A stretch of 35,544 bases of DNA from Haloplasmataceae bacterium (GTDB lineage: Bacteria > Bacillota_I > Bacilli_A > Haloplasmatales > Haloplasmataceae), in assembly GCA_029240795.1 (NCBI GenBank), contig JARDZP010000027.1:1-35544 (forward strand). Reading direction: 5' to 3'. Made by a program: the position numbers and the translations under genes. The notes under the pieces were generated by a model, which saw nothing but the letters and a program-made list of their open reading frames with translations, searched no databases and was not told the DNA's origin. Positions 34,917 to 35,544 of the stretch are shown here, piece by piece (positions within the stretch are counted from its first letter, which is position 1; each line of letters begins with the position of its first letter).

Positions 34917-34967
34917 TGAAAACACTTTCTTTTCTTTTATTATAAAATTAATATTTACTTTATACAA
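34917..34967 (-). promoter_or_regulatory. Promoter and cre-like site of the esterase-dehydratase operon
   Basis: Minus-strand TTGTAT (34962-34967) and TATAAT (34939-34944) are spaced by 17 bases. The plus-strand sequence TGAAAACACTTTCT (34917-34930) matches the CcpA cre consensus except for CA in place of the central CG, and lies just downstream of the -10, where a bound repressor would block elongation. Confidence 0.65.
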
Positions 34968-35056
34968 TATTTTTTACACAACTTTGATATTTAACTTTCG
35001 ATATTCTGATGTGTGCACTTCATTTGTAAATAACCCACATTATCAAATCCTAATTC

Positions 35057-35090
35057 AAAAAGGATTAGCTTTAAAGCATAATCCTTTTTT
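35057..35090 (-). terminator. Intrinsic terminator after the DNA ligase gene
   Basis: AAAAAGGATTA pairs with TAATCCTTTTT, extended by an inner GCTT/AAGC with one bulged base, and has a T-rich tail on the minus strand. Confidence 0.75.
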
Positions 35091-35103
35091 CTAACCATAA
35101 TTA

Positions 35104-35544
35104 TTAAATAACACATTCATTTGCTTCTTTATCTTGTCTTAAACCTTTAAAGACTGGTTGACGTAAATAACCAGTTTCAGTACGCATCATAAACTGAACC
35201 GTACATACAAGCTCTGGTTTGAACCAAACTGTGTTGTTTTTATCATCCTCTACAAATGGATTTGTATGTTGATTTTGAGAAGCAAATTTTTGAATGATTT
35301 TAGCTTCTTCACTCGATACACCAAGTGCAACATGACCTTGACTTACAAGTTTATTGTTTTGATATGCACCTATTACAATACTCTTTATTTTACCCTCTTC
35401 ATCAGGGACATAACCACATATCACAAAATCAGAATCGTGCATTTTCTTAAACTTAACCCAGTCTTTTGATCTCTTTGCGAAATAGTAATAACTATCTTTT
35501 TTCTTAGCGACTACTCCTTCTAAATCCTGTTTAGCAACTAAATT
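35104..35544 (-). CDS. ATP-dependent DNA ligase, C-terminal part
   Basis: The gene continues beyond the right edge; 146 codons are visible. The frame enters at 35544 with LEGVVAKKKDSYYYFAKRS and then KDWVKFKK, which are ligase motifs IV and V of the nucleotidyltransferase domain. An OB-fold domain follows (VICGYVPDEEGKIKSIVIGAY, FKPELVCTVQF, LRQPVFKGLRQDK). This is the LigC/LigD-ligase type used in bacterial non-homologous end joining rather than replicative NAD-dependent LigA. Whether it is fused to primase or nuclease domains, or adjoins a ku gene, cannot be seen here. Confidence 0.9.
   Translation of the reverse strand, partial: NLVAKQDLEGVVAKKKDSYYYFAKRSKDWVKFKKMHDSDFVICGYVPDEEGKIKSIVIGAYQNNKLVSQGHVALGVSSEEAKIIQKFASQNQHTNPFVEDDKNNTVWFKPELVCTVQFMMRTETGYLRQPVFKGLRQDKEANECVI

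Noticed and set aside
1-35544. tRNA or rRNA genes, CRISPR arrays, insertion sequences, phage genes, replication origin, c-di-GMP riboswitch.
   Set aside because: Looked for on both strands; no convincing signature was seen. Covariance-model searches would be needed to exclude short RNAs.

Overview
The window is AT-rich (by eye about 30% GC) bacterial chromosome using the standard code, with TGA, TAA and TAG all serving as stops. Strong Shine-Dalgarno sequences, a T-box element, CcpA-type cre sites, leucine dehydrogenase, a SleL-type spore-cortex hydrolase and heterodimeric ABC exporters point to a low-GC Bacillota. A lineage near Erysipelotrichia, Turicibacter or Haloplasma is a guess from gene style, not a demonstrated placement. 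I see no tRNA, rRNA, CRISPR array, phage or insertion sequence.

Layout. 1-3043: the 3' end of a possible glycosyltransferase gene, then a large GGDEF/HD-GYP cyclic-di-GMP protein whose C-terminus looks like an Ig-like domain plus a family 4/9 carbohydrate-binding module. 3213-6545: a GH94 beta-glucan phosphorylase. 6656-7220: a decayed arginyl-tRNA synthetase gene with the 3' half of its T-box leader. 7284-12049: a cation/proton antiporter on the minus strand, then a plus-strand operon of a flavoprotein and topoisomerase III. 12113-18594: an unknown membrane-anchored protein, a MurF-like ligase, a WG-repeat protein interrupted by an in-frame amber codon, a cupin/HD-GYP protein, a secreted protein, and divergently a YqxD/YaiI-family protein. 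18768-22152: a LysM/GH18 hydrolase, a Cu/Zn superoxide dismutase, and a two-gene membrane operon.

22445-26830 is a coherent catabolic block read on the minus strand. Leucine dehydrogenase (behind a cre site) converts branched-chain amino acids to 2-oxoacids. A four-subunit 2-oxoacid:ferredoxin oxidoreductase of the VOR type would oxidise these to acyl-CoA and reduced ferredoxin. A MinD-like P-loop ATPase of unknown role sits between the two.

27337-31341 is a heterodimeric ABC exporter operon. Its leader has a strong promoter, a 25-codon leader peptide and four segments that can form mutually exclusive hairpins, which looks like translation-coupled attenuation. 31641-34906 holds a sugar-acid-type IlvD/Edd dehydratase between two related esterases, the distal one broken by a single ochre codon, with a promoter and a cre-like site at the front. 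The window ends inside an ATP-dependent DNA ligase gene.

The best candidates for something undescribed are the c-di-GMP protein with a carbohydrate-binding tail (218-945), the ABC exporter leader (27337-27605) and the argS/T-box fossil (6656-7220). Gene decay recurs: one large deletion remnant, two single in-frame nonsense codons and one possible homopolymer frameshift.
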